NCBI GenBank assembly: GCA_965223215.1
Contig: CBDCVZ010000010.1
Span: 496,001-560,000 of the forward strand
Source: JABDMH01 sp965223215
Lineage (GTDB): Bacteria > Bacteroidota > Bacteroidia > Chitinophagales > Saprospiraceae
DNA length: 64,000 nucleotides
Direction of reading: 5' to 3'
Shown here one piece after another: positions 53,464 to 62,617 of the stretch. Made by a program: the position numbers and the translations under genes. Each line of letters begins with the position of its first letter. Positions within the stretch are counted from its first letter, which is position 1. The notes below the pieces were generated by a model. That model searched no databases. It saw only the letters and a list, made by a program, of their open reading frames with translations, and had not been told where the DNA came from.

Positions 53464-55032
53464 TTATTTGTGACTGCCAAAAACGAGATCTTCCAGCTCA
53501 TTTCTCAATGATTCTGCCCTTTCTTGCTCGTGCTGAATGAGATTAATCCGCTCTGATGGATCCGTCTGTAAGTTATAGAGTTCGGCATCGGTTGACGAAA
53601 ATTGCATTTTCTCGAAATCTACCGTGCAAATATATTTCCATCCCTTGTTTCTAACGGCCATACGTCGCCCAGCAGATTGCAGGATCACTGTTTTTCGCAC
53701 ATCCTCCGACCCGCCGGTAATCGCTGGTTTCAAACTGTAGCTGTCGCTGGCAAGATTATTTTTTTGTTCGGCATCGATAATATCACCCAAGGTAGGCATG
53801 ATGTCATTTAAGAGGCATAATTGATCGGTAGTACTACCCGAAGCAATTTGGCCACCTGGCCATTTTATGATTAGAGGTGTACGCACACCACCGTCGTAAA
53901 CCGTCCATTTATTGCCACGGAAAGGTCGGTTTGGATAGTGGAAATCCCGTTGATCAAAAGAAATGATTTCTTTTTTAGGACTGTAGGCCGTGTCAAGATC
54001 CGTCGCCTGATTGATTTTTACATACTGTGAACCATTGTCACTGGCAAACACTATGAGTGTGTTTTCAGTCAGGGCCAACTCGTTAAGCGTTTTTAAGATT
54101 TGACCCACGTAGTGATCTAGCTCTTGTACGTAATCACCATATCTGCCGGCGGTTGATTTCCCTTGGAAAGGTGCCTCGACGGCCAAGGGGACATGGGGCA
54201 CGTAAGGTGCAAAATAGAGGAAGAAGGGTTGAGGTTCAGTCGATTGGTTTTCTAAGTATTTGATGGTCTTTTGGGTAATGAAAGACAAATATTTTTCTAA
54301 CGGAATTTCCTCAATTTCATCTAAGCCCTTGGCTGCCGTATAATTGTACTTTTCGTGCTGAATGGCACCAAAAACCTTTCGATTTTCGAAGACCCAGCAC
54401 TCACTGGCGCAGCTGAAACCCAACCATTGGTCAAATCCGTGATCAAGAGGCCCATCATTCAGAGGCGCAGTCAGGTCTAAGTTAGCCCCATTTTCTTCGG
54501 CATAAAACTGGCCAAAACCGATGGGCTTTTCTCCGTCGGTGGTTGCAAAGGTGGTGCCTAGATGCCATTTACCGAAACCTGCCGTATGGTAACCTTCTTT
54601 TTGCAACATCATAGGCAAGGTCAGTAAGGTATCAGCCATCATGGAAGGTTCGTAATTACGCATCACGCCCGTTTTATTCCAACTTCGCCATGGATAATTG
54701 CCGGTCATCAATGCGTAACGGGTGGGAGAGCAGACAGCAGATGGACAATAGGCATTGGTAAATCGCATTCCCTCTGAAGCCAATTGATCTAGATTTGGAG
54801 TGGCGATGTGAGATCCAGGGTTGTAGCAGCCGAGATCACCGTATCCGAGATCATCAGCCAGGATGATGATGATGTTAGGTGGATCCAATATTTGAAGATT
54901 TGACTGATCAATGGCGCTGGTACACTGAATTTGAATCAGGAAGGATAGTGCTAGGGTGATTAGAAATGCGATACGATGCAATAAGAGCGGGATGAAAGAG
55001 CATTGGTTTGATTGAAATCTGAGATGCTGCAT
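53464..55032 (-). CDS. S1 family arylsulfatase A-like sulfatase
   Basis: 522 residues. The N-terminus has a hydrophobic export segment (LLHRIAFLITLALSFLIQIQC) whose Cys37 may be lipid-modified. Metal-site Asp pair in NIIIILADDLGYGDLGCY, formylglycine precursor Cys101 in AVCSPTRYALMTGNYPWRSW, then GFGKWHLGTTF, VFASDNGSQYVK and FRGNKWTVYDGGVRTPLI. The Tyr after CSPTR is a known variant. The C-terminus has the usual ELYNLQTDPSERINL. It is on the opposite strand from its neighbours, diverging from the agarase-like gene (235 bp apart). Confidence 0.93.
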   Translation of the reverse strand: MQHLRFQSNQCSFIPLLLHRIAFLITLALSFLIQIQCTSAIDQSNLQILDPPNIIIILADDLGYGDLGCYNPGSHIATPNLDQLASEGMRFTNAYCPSAVCSPTRYALMTGNYPWRSWNKTGVMRNYEPSMMADTLLTLPMMLQKEGYHTAGFGKWHLGTTFATTDGEKPIGFGQFYAEENGANLDLTAPLNDGPLDHGFDQWLGFSCASECWVFENRKVFGAIQHEKYNYTAAKGLDEIEEIPLEKYLSFITQKTIKYLENQSTEPQPFFLYFAPYVPHVPLAVEAPFQGKSTAGRYGDYVQELDHYVGQILKTLNELALTENTLIVFASDNGSQYVKINQATDLDTAYSPKKEIISFDQRDFHYPNRPFRGNKWTVYDGGVRTPLIIKWPGGQIASGSTTDQLCLLNDIMPTLGDIIDAEQKNNLASDSYSLKPAITGGSEDVRKTVILQSAGRRMAVRNKGWKYICTVDFEKMQFSSTDAELYNLQTDPSERINLIQHEQERAESLRNELEDLVFGSHK

Positions 55033-55267
55033 AGCAGTTATTGAGGCTCAACAATGATGGCGCGCAGCTCCATGCGGTGGACCCACGAACCATGATTGGT
55101 GGCATGATGATCTTGGCAAGATACCAATTTTGTCACGTGCGATATTTAGATGGCTGGTGCCCCTCCCAGTGGTACATCATCAAAGTGGCTGGCATGATCC
55201 TTTGACAACCCATCACGGACCCATACAAGGGGCCGGTAAGAGTCTTAAAAAAAGTTATTTTATTGCA

Positions 55268-56623
55268 ATGAATAATCAGAGGTTGATGAAACAGTTTCTT
55301 TTCTTTATTCTGCTTATCACGTTGCCTGGGGCCCCTTCCAAGACCTTGGCCCAAGTTGACAGATATGGAGGCTGGTTATCAGTTGAAAAGGAAGCCAAGG
55401 GTTTCTTTTATCTTACGTTTGTCAATCGAAGACATACACTTGTCACTCCAGACGGGCATGCCTATTATCCATTGGGCATCAACCATATGAGTGCCTACAA
55501 CAAATCAATTTTTAGTGGGATTCAGGCATTCCAAAATAGAGAATCAGCGGTTCAAAAGCTAAAATCAGACTTACAGGTCTTAAACATGAATTGTGGTGGG
55601 GGTGATAGCCCACCGATTTTAGAATCTGAAATGCCCTTCTATAAAACAATCAGTCTGACCAACAACGCACACTGGTTGCCTGCCTCTAGATTTGGATTTA
55701 CCGATGTGTTTGCACCAGCATTTATGGAGGAATTAAAAGAGAAGATCAGGGTCGAAGCTCATCGATATAAAAACAATAAGTTTTTGATTGGCTACTATTT
55801 TACTGACACGCCTCGTTGGGACGTGGTGATTTCAAGAAAGAGGCATTTGAAAGACTGGGTCTCCTATCTTCGCAACCTCAGCAAGGAGGCTGCTGGAAAG
55901 CAGAGATACATTGCCTTCCTCCAGGATAAATATCAAACCATTGAGGCTTTTAATGAGGCCTATCGGCTCAATTTTAAGTCATTTGAAGCCATGCTCGATG
56001 GTCGTTTTGACCATCTAGATTTTCATCAGCCCTACATCATATCTGACGATACTGAGTTTTTAGGTGTCATTGCCGACCATCTCTACGAATTGGCCACGGA
56101 AACTCTGCGATCCATTGACCCCAATCACCTCATTCTTGGTGAAAAATACCTGGCAGGAGATCATCCTGAACCCGTTTTAACCGCTGCCGCCAAGTATTTT
56201 GATGCCATTGCCATTCAACCTGGTCCTGAGAAAGGACCCGGTCCCGGTCCGGGACAGGAAGAACGCTTCTTTAACGCCGATCAGTTCGGTAACATTCATA
56301 AGTTAACTAGTAAGCCTTTGATCATCTGCGATCACAGCGTAAGTTTCTATACAGATGAACATCCGGTTACCTTATGGCATCAATTTGAAACCCAAGAGCG
56401 CGCCGGTCAAGCATTGGCAAGGTACATTAACGCCACTGCTCGGACCCCTTATATCGTGAGCTATTCTCACTGTCAATATCTGGATACCTACGATCCAAAC
56501 CGCGGTTTACTCAAGCAAGGTCTTTTAAATGATCAGGGAGAATTCCACCAGCCCTATTGCGAGCTTATTTCTACGGCAAATGCGGAAGCTTTGAAATTTG
56601 TAGAGAAAGAATTAAATGAGTAA
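55268..56623 (+). CDS. agarase-like GH-A barrel protein with altered acid/base motif
   Basis: 451 residues from ATG 55268, which gives a signal peptide (FLFFILLITLPGAPSKTLAQ); the far ATG at 55130 adds 46 residues with no feature. Sequence style is that of GH50/GH86-like agarases and their relatives: RRHTLVTPDGHAYYPLGINH near the start, and LIGYYFTDTPRWDVVIS, where agarases have a GYFxDNExxW stretch. Here residues 179-184 read TDTPRW, so the Asn-Glu acid/base pair is missing. Later FDAIAIQPGP and PLIICDHSVSF replace the expected nucleophile Glu region. It may be a non-hydrolytic carbohydrate-binding barrel or a new mechanistic branch. The gene diverges from a sulfatase. Confidence 0.65.
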   Translation: MNNQRLMKQFLFFILLITLPGAPSKTLAQVDRYGGWLSVEKEAKGFFYLTFVNRRHTLVTPDGHAYYPLGINHMSAYNKSIFSGIQAFQNRESAVQKLKSDLQVLNMNCGGGDSPPILESEMPFYKTISLTNNAHWLPASRFGFTDVFAPAFMEELKEKIRVEAHRYKNNKFLIGYYFTDTPRWDVVISRKRHLKDWVSYLRNLSKEAAGKQRYIAFLQDKYQTIEAFNEAYRLNFKSFEAMLDGRFDHLDFHQPYIISDDTEFLGVIADHLYELATETLRSIDPNHLILGEKYLAGDHPEPVLTAAAKYFDAIAIQPGPEKGPGPGPGQEERFFNADQFGNIHKLTSKPLIICDHSVSFYTDEHPVTLWHQFETQERAGQALARYINATARTPYIVSYSHCQYLDTYDPNRGLLKQGLLNDQGEFHQPYCELISTANAEALKFVEKELNE

Positions 56624-56994
56624 GAAGGGGATTGGCAACCCTAGTATTTTACCCTATCTACTAGAATTCGTGTTTATTTTTGTCTTCTCCCTGATCACAG
56701 GAGTTCGGAAAAATAGGTCCATCAAAACCAAGCTCCTACCGGGGACCAAACATTTCAACCATGGTTATGGAGTACCTGTATCAAGGAAAGTCCTAATTTT
56801 TTTCTGTCATACTAGTCTTTTGCAAATGGCAACCAATTAATATTGATCTGGAGTGAGGACGGGAGGCACCAGGCTTAAATATTTTTTAACTCGGGCATCC
56901 CTGGATCTTAATTTATAGATAAGGTCGCCATCGGATGAAATTGCGTAGAATAACACTACGAGCTAGAGTTCTGACCCATTCCCTCGGCTCCGAT
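56624..56994. other. 371-bp convergent spacer, no supported gene
   Basis: Lies between the agarase-like gene and the GH39-like gene, whose 3' ends face each other. A 74-codon plus-strand frame starting at 56616 overlaps the previous stop by 8 bp; it has no homologue-like features and is not accepted. No strong hairpin found. Confidence 0.5.
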
Positions 56995-58452
56995 CTATTG
57001 ACTGTACGACGTAATTGGTATCATATTTCGTTCTGCAATAAGTATTGGTGAATCATAAAGCGGGATAGTATGGAAAGAATATTTTGTGCCATTTTTATCC
57101 CAGTTTGAATTTGGGATTTCATATACTTCTCCAGTGCGCATATCCACATATACAGGCGTTGTGAAGTTTCCCGCAGAAAATTCAAAGTCGACTGCTGTTT
57201 TTTCCGTTTGATTGTTGGGTATTTTACCGTCGAGCCAGATCGTCACTATTTGGTGGTCAAATCCGTCCAATGCATAGGCGTATAGAGAAAGAGAGCTGTC
57301 GGTGCTGGTAGTGTAAGGATAGTTAGAAATCCGATGTAGCGTATGGTCGAAGATGCTGGTTGTGTTTTGGAAAGCCCCATAAGCCTGTTTTTTGCGTTCG
57401 ACTGTATTGTCCTTATTCGCCCTTAGCAAGCCTTTTCTATTGACCGTATGGATGGGTTCATCCAGGAGTATCACTTTTTTTCCCTCTCGACGATATTTAC
57501 GTACGTAGTTCATATCTATGATTGAAAAATACAGAGAGGGTATATCATGCCCTAGGTCTCCCAACAAGCGTCGCAGCAACCACTTAGATTGGGAGATTTC
57601 TGTCCAATCATAGTTGCGGAGCGCGTAGTATGGTTGATTTTCGGAAGGGCATCCAAGTTCACCCTGATGAATCTTAAGACGTGGATCGTAAGATTTTACC
57701 AGCCGGGCAATCTTTAAGTAGTTTTGATGGTTGGCCTCAGGCCTAGCTGTATATCCATGCAACGTTATTTGATCGAGTAAGTGAAGCTTGTCGCGATTTT
57801 TTAGATTCCTAAGAAATTCATCAACGTAGCTCGTGTTGTTGATCCCTGCCAAGGAAAGCCCATAGATGGTGGCATTGGGAATCCCATTTCGGATGATCTC
57901 AGCCGTACGAATAAATAATTTTGCATATGCATCCGCCGGATTTTCCTCATTTAAATCACTCTCGTTCCAGATTTCCCAGACTTTTACCTTGCCCTGGTAG
58001 CGTTCCACCATGGCGCTAACCCATCGGTCCCATGCATCCAGTGCGATTTCTGAAGTGGGAAAGCCTCCCGATAAAAATATTTGTCCACCCCCTTCATAAA
58101 TTGGATTTCCATATGATGTCTGCAACCATGGCTCCACTCCTTGAACCAGCACATCATCAATAATTTCATCGAGCCACTGAAAGTTATAGATGCCCTTTTG
58201 GGGTTCACATTTGGCCCAGCCCGCCTGGAGCCTGACTTTCTTAGCACCAGTAGGTCCTAAATATTTGCCCCAATGCTTGTAGTCGGTGTAATCCCGATCC
58301 ATGGTCTCACCACCGATAGACCAATTGGATGATGCAATCTCTCTGGCGTGTCGAGAATCCACCTTTCCGACTAGGTGGAAATTAACGGACTGACAAAAGG
58401 CAATCGCACTAAAAAGAAAGGGCGGAATCAATAGCGAGATTTTCCACATCAT
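56995..58452 (-). CDS. GH39-like clan GH-A glycoside hydrolase
   Basis: 485 residues with a signal peptide (LIPPFLFSAIAFCQS). A clan GH-A barrel: SSNWSIGGETMDRDYTDYKH, KKVRLQAGWAKCEPQKGIYN, VEPWLQTSYGNPIYEGGG, KVKVWEIWNESDL with Glu164 as acid/base after Asn163, and PRLKIHQGELGCPS with Glu265 as nucleophile. A C-terminal beta-domain (about 390-485) follows. The arrangement resembles GH39 and related families (GH5, GH30 are alternatives). Exported, cutting a beta-linked sugar, exact specificity unknown. Divergent from the propeller gene at 58860 across 407 bp. Confidence 0.8.
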   Translation of the reverse strand: MMWKISLLIPPFLFSAIAFCQSVNFHLVGKVDSRHAREIASSNWSIGGETMDRDYTDYKHWGKYLGPTGAKKVRLQAGWAKCEPQKGIYNFQWLDEIIDDVLVQGVEPWLQTSYGNPIYEGGGQIFLSGGFPTSEIALDAWDRWVSAMVERYQGKVKVWEIWNESDLNEENPADAYAKLFIRTAEIIRNGIPNATIYGLSLAGINNTSYVDEFLRNLKNRDKLHLLDQITLHGYTARPEANHQNYLKIARLVKSYDPRLKIHQGELGCPSENQPYYALRNYDWTEISQSKWLLRRLLGDLGHDIPSLYFSIIDMNYVRKYRREGKKVILLDEPIHTVNRKGLLRANKDNTVERKKQAYGAFQNTTSIFDHTLHRISNYPYTTSTDSSLSLYAYALDGFDHQIVTIWLDGKIPNNQTEKTAVDFEFSAGNFTTPVYVDMRTGEVYEIPNSNWDKNGTKYSFHTIPLYDSPILIAERNMIPITSYSQ

Positions 58453-58859
58453 GATTACTTTTTTAAGTGAGAATAAAATCTGAATATCACTAATACCTCC
58501 GGTAAGATCGAAATCTCTGAGTAATTTGATACATCAGAGGTGAAAGAAATGCACCATCAACTAGCATTGTCATTCCCATTTTAAATCCTGAAGGATCTAC
58601 ATCGATCAGCCACTTCAAAGTGTGCGATATAGGTGTTCAATCGGTTTAAGTCGGAACTGATTGTGATTTTATTTTATGATTTTCAGTCAACGATGCGAGC
58701 TCGCGATGCTTGCCTCGCCGATCATTAAATTCTGTACAGTTTGTCGCTAGCGTTTCTTGATGATCCAGTTTTCGAGGAAGTGCCATGGAAGGGTTACTGC
58801 TTTTGCTATCATTGGTGCAGCTCTCCGATAATTCAGGTCTGGATCGTATATTTGATTGA
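58453..58859. other. divergent intergenic region, 407 bp
   Basis: Between the GH39-like gene and the propeller pair. No convincing gene; a short minus-strand frame near 58500-58590 has no recognisable family. Expected to carry both promoters; I see no exact TAnnTTTG box at a good position. Confidence 0.45.
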
Positions 58860-60209
58860 ATGTGTTACAAAATGATACCAAAGATTACTTATATCCCACT
58901 TCTCATCGGTCTCGTTGTTTTTGGCCCAACCATGGCTCAAGAAAACAATAGTTATAACAGAATAAATACTGAAATAGAGATCGACCGGTACCGTTTCAGT
59001 AGTTATGATAAAGATGCCCAGATTTGGAGTGCTATGTACATTGCCTCCAATCAAAAGATCTACATAGGTTTGTGCACTCATGCCGATGCAGCCAGTGTAT
59101 ATGAATTCGACATTGCGACGAAAAAAATGCGACAACTGGGAAACCTGACCAAAATTTTGGGCGAACGGGGCAAAGGGATCTGGACCAATGGCAAAATTCA
59201 TGTGAAAATGCAGGAGCTGGATGGGTATGTATATTTCGGATCTTTTTGTGAAGACAACGGTCCACCAGCCATTGATGCAACCAGTTATCAAGGGCCCTTT
59301 TGGTTTAAGATTAACATGGAAACAGGGGAGATTACGACGTTAAGCAAAATCAATAGTTTTTGGGGATTAATTGGCCAGGAAATGGATCGCGAGCGGCGCA
59401 TTATTTATGGCCTAACCGAGGAGGGGCATTTGGTAAGATATTTTATTGATGAGAACCATACGGAAGATATGGGCCGGGTAGACAACTGGGATATTTGCCG
59501 AACATTATTAATCGATGAATTGGGCAATTTGTATGGGAGCTATGCACCAGGCAAAATCTGGAAATTTGATGTGCGACAGGACCGCATTTTTGATCTTGAA
59601 CACTTGCAACTTCCAGTCAGTTTGGATTCAAGGACTATGGCAAATCCAATGCTCGATCGCCGGGCGCAGTGGCGCTATATAGAATGGGACAGAGAGCAAA
59701 AAGTGGCGTACGGAATTACCGGAGGCGAAAACCTCCTTTTTAAATACGACGTGTATCAGGAAAAGATTACTCCCCTTACTCGGATTTGCGCACCCATTTA
59801 TCGCAGTGCCAATTCATATGATGTTCCTTCAGCGACCCTTGCCATGACATTAAATCATGTCCACCGTAAGATTTATTACTTGCCAGTTGTCGAAGGTGAT
59901 TTTGACTATGGTGCGGTGCAGTTAGATGCCGCCGGTGATAAGGAGAGCCAACGTGAAATAGGACCTCCTAAATCTTTCCTGCTGGCCTATAATTTGACCA
60001 ACGAGCAGATCGAGGACATTGGAACCCTAAAAACCTCCGATGATGGTTCTTGGGCTTATGGTATGGGTGCGGCTGAAACAGATGCGGAAGGTCGGGTTTG
60101 GTTTGTAGGTGCTTTCGAGGAGAAAGATCCGGCCTATGTGGTGCGAAATCTCCGGGGTAAATATCCATATAGCCTAGGACTGGGTTGCTTTGATCCAAAA
60201 GAAAATTGA
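58860..60209 (+). CDS. secreted beta-propeller protein, unknown function (first of a pair)
   Basis: 449 residues. The signal peptide (YIPLLIGLVVFGPTMAQ) fits either ATG 58860 or ATG 58872. The body is a repeated strand-turn pattern of propeller type: IWSAMYIASNQKIYIGLCTH, ASVYEFDIATKKMRQLGNLT, GYVYFGSFCED, RRIIYGLTEEGHLVRYFID, LYGSYAPGKIWKFDVRQDRI, KVAYGITGGENLLFKYDVYQ, KIYYLPVVEG, EGRVWFVGAFEEK. About seven blades. No metal or catalytic motif recognised. The next gene encodes a protein of the same build 17 bp downstream, so the two are probably a heteromeric or tandem pair. Its 47896-50391 neighbour has a similar style. Confidence 0.75.
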   Translation: MCYKMIPKITYIPLLIGLVVFGPTMAQENNSYNRINTEIEIDRYRFSSYDKDAQIWSAMYIASNQKIYIGLCTHADAASVYEFDIATKKMRQLGNLTKILGERGKGIWTNGKIHVKMQELDGYVYFGSFCEDNGPPAIDATSYQGPFWFKINMETGEITTLSKINSFWGLIGQEMDRERRIIYGLTEEGHLVRYFIDENHTEDMGRVDNWDICRTLLIDELGNLYGSYAPGKIWKFDVRQDRIFDLEHLQLPVSLDSRTMANPMLDRRAQWRYIEWDREQKVAYGITGGENLLFKYDVYQEKITPLTRICAPIYRSANSYDVPSATLAMTLNHVHRKIYYLPVVEGDFDYGAVQLDAAGDKESQREIGPPKSFLLAYNLTNEQIEDIGTLKTSDDGSWAYGMGAAETDAEGRVWFVGAFEEKDPAYVVRNLRGKYPYSLGLGCFDPKEN

Positions 60210-60226
60210 AAGAAAACACGAGAATC

Positions 60227-61597
60227 ATGAATTTTGTTTTTCCACGAATGGCTGTGATCTGCTGCTGTTCCTTTTGTTTCCTGGCAGCTCATGGCCAACA
60301 ATGGGTCAATCCCCATTTTGACACCCACCGAATGGATTATCGAGACCTAGGGTACCCGGGTCAGAATCTGATTGAGGCTGACAATTCCATGATAAGCGCC
60401 CTACTATCGCACTCCAATGGATTCGTTTATGGTGCTACCAGCGGCAAAACGCAGTCCTACCTATTCTTTTACAATCGATTCATCAACAAAGTACGTCCCT
60501 TAGGTAAAATCGGTGACGAAAACGGTGTGCACCACACCTTGCTCGAAGGCAAGGATGGTCAGATTTTCATTGGATCAGGTCGCAGCATCTATGAGCACGT
60601 CAAACTTAGTCGTGATTTTCCCATTGAATACGAAGGAATCGAGAAGCAACTGTGGAAGGACATTAAAGCGCACTTCTCAGGATACAAGGGTGGACATATC
60701 TTCCGGTACAATCCTGAGCATGGCGATCGCCAGCGTTATACCAATGTCGATGCAGCGCCATTGGAGGACCTGGGTATACCCGTGCCGGGTAATTCGATTT
60801 ACGCGATGTGCATGAATGCGGAGCAGACGAAAATCTATGGAATAAGTTATCCCGATGCTCATTTTTTCATTTTTGACCTGGCCAGTCGTACAACCAAGGA
60901 TTTTGGAGATGTATTAACCCTGAAGGTATATGGAGGGCCGGAAAGACATTGGCGATCGGTACCCCGAGCTATATATTGTCATCATGAGACCGGTGATGTT
61001 TACACATCCGGCGACAATGGGTTTCTGCTTCGTTATCGACCGGAAGCTGATTCTTTAGATCTGACCTGGATGCGATTACCAGGAGAATACTGGGAGGGTC
61101 TTAAATCCTGGGATTATCCCATTTTGGAACAAATGCTGCAAGTTCCGGATGGACGAGTTTTTGCATCTACGCACGATGGTTACCTGGTGCAAGTGGATCT
61201 AGTTAAAGAAAAGGTAATTACTTTGGGCAAACCGCGGGTGATGCGACGTATGCGTGGAATGAGTGTAGGTCGGGATCATCGGCTGTACATGATCACTGGA
61301 GAGTTTGAACGTTCTTGCAAGTTGCACTCCTACGATCTCTTAGGGAGGGAAGGATTTAGGGAGTTGGGTCCATTTTCAGTGGACAGAAGTCCCTATTATG
61401 CACGTCGAGCCTATCAATTTGATGCCCTCACGGTGGCCTCCGATGGTACTGTTTTTTGCGGTGAAAGCGATCGCGGTGGAAAGCTATTCTACTACATCCC
61501 GGGAGATCTAGGATTTAGAGGCAGCCTGAATCCCACCAATCCCGTGGTGGAAAGGCAGAGAAAGGACACACCTGGTTTGATTCAGGAACGGTTGTAA
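60227..61597 (+). CDS. secreted beta-propeller protein, unknown function (second of a pair)
   Basis: 456 residues from ATG 60227, 17 bp after the previous stop; the frame's TTG at 60206 overlaps that stop and is less likely. Signal peptide in MAVICCCSFCFLAAHGQ. Propeller-like repeats include MISALLSHSNGFVYGATSGK, YLFFYNRFINKVRPLGKIGD, GQIFIGSGRSIYEHVK, KIYGISYPDAHFFIFDLASR, GDVYTSGDNGFLLRYRPEAD, GRVFASTHDGYLVQVDLVKE and HRLYMITGEFERSCKLHSYD. The shared DUxVxGxT-like turns and the adjacency suggest duplication from the 58860 gene, though divergence is high. Role unknown; binding or sensing of released sugars is possible. Confidence 0.75.
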   Translation: MNFVFPRMAVICCCSFCFLAAHGQQWVNPHFDTHRMDYRDLGYPGQNLIEADNSMISALLSHSNGFVYGATSGKTQSYLFFYNRFINKVRPLGKIGDENGVHHTLLEGKDGQIFIGSGRSIYEHVKLSRDFPIEYEGIEKQLWKDIKAHFSGYKGGHIFRYNPEHGDRQRYTNVDAAPLEDLGIPVPGNSIYAMCMNAEQTKIYGISYPDAHFFIFDLASRTTKDFGDVLTLKVYGGPERHWRSVPRAIYCHHETGDVYTSGDNGFLLRYRPEADSLDLTWMRLPGEYWEGLKSWDYPILEQMLQVPDGRVFASTHDGYLVQVDLVKEKVITLGKPRVMRRMRGMSVGRDHRLYMITGEFERSCKLHSYDLLGREGFRELGPFSVDRSPYYARRAYQFDALTVASDGTVFCGESDRGGKLFYYIPGDLGFRGSLNPTNPVVERQRKDTPGLIQERL

Positions 61598-61696
61598 TCG
61601 ATGCTTAGGAGAGCGGTTCACAACCCCGCAGTTCGATGAGTATTAAACGACCAACGGCGGTTCTATTAATTAGGAGTCTTTAATATCTCAATAGCA

Positions 61697-62605
61697 ATGT
61701 CGGAGCATATCACACATGTTGCAGTTTTCGAGGATGCTGCTCGTTTGCTAAGCGCAAGACCTTCAGATTTTCCGCCAGAATTTCAGGCAGCAATCTCTCA
61801 ACACTACGACTATGGCATAGTCGCTTGTAGTACGCGTGGCAACAGGCAGTTTGCCGTACCGATCATTAAGAAATATAAAAGTCAATCACTGGATGATCGC
61901 GCTAGTGCCGAATTATGTGGTGCCCTGGGTTGGATCTCGCATCGTGCTGCCGATGCACAATTAAATTATTTGGCCGATACAGTTGATGCCGAAAATAATC
62001 CCTATTACACTGGCCAAGACCTCAAACTTTATTATGATGCAGTGGTAAAACATAATGTTTACGATAGTGGTCGGAGATCAACGTTGTCTCGTAATGAATT
62101 TATTGATGGTTCGACCTTGGCCACGAATATGAGCGCCAGTCCGGCCGCCAGACATTTTGAGACGGCTGCTTTGGAGCGCTTATGGACCAATGGGATGATG
62201 CGGGAGTTCATCCAACTACACCATTTTTACCAAGCCCAACCCACCACTGATGACCTCGTGAAGTACGTGGAAACTTTTGATACCAGGGCGCAGTACTACG
62301 GCGAAAATCTTCCCCTCTACGAGCGAGCTTTTGAAAATCCCGATCCAGTAATTATGCAGGCGGTAAATTATCGAATTAATTTTTACGATCCCGACGATCA
62401 AATCATTCGCCTGGTAAGAGCAATTCAATTAGGCGATCAACCTGAACAGAGTGTGGAGATGGCCCTTCAAGGAGCAGAGACCCAAAGCCACTATGCCCGT
62501 ACCCTAAAATTAAATTATGAATACTGGATGGCAGCTGGTCGTTTTTTTAAAGATCAGATAAGTGAAGAGGTATTGGAGCATGCCCTCAATAAAAGGTACA
62601 GCTAA
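61697..62605 (+). CDS. cytosolic helical protein, unknown function
   Basis: 302 residues, no signal peptide, all-helical. The N-terminal half has scattered His and acidic residues (EHITHVAVFEDAARLL, HYDYGIVACSTRG, LCGALGWISHRAADAQLN) with a faint likeness to the zinc-dependent phospholipase C/S1-P1 nuclease fold, in which an LGxLSHxxAD stretch carries metal ligands. The second half is rich in Tyr and Asp (AQYYGENLPLYERAFENPDP). I do not claim the family. It starts a three-gene run with 62618-63508 (12-bp gap) and the PQQ dehydrogenase (190-bp gap). Confidence 0.6.
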   Translation: MSEHITHVAVFEDAARLLSARPSDFPPEFQAAISQHYDYGIVACSTRGNRQFAVPIIKKYKSQSLDDRASAELCGALGWISHRAADAQLNYLADTVDAENNPYYTGQDLKLYYDAVVKHNVYDSGRRSTLSRNEFIDGSTLATNMSASPAARHFETAALERLWTNGMMREFIQLHHFYQAQPTTDDLVKYVETFDTRAQYYGENLPLYERAFENPDPVIMQAVNYRINFYDPDDQIIRLVRAIQLGDQPEQSVEMALQGAETQSHYARTLKLNYEYWMAAGRFFKDQISEEVLEHALNKRYS

Positions 62606-62617
62606 ATCTCACCAGGT

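Noticed and set aside
56616..56840. 74-codon plus-strand frame overlapping the end of the agarase-like gene
   Set aside because: Low-complexity, basic translation, no family features, convergent spacer.
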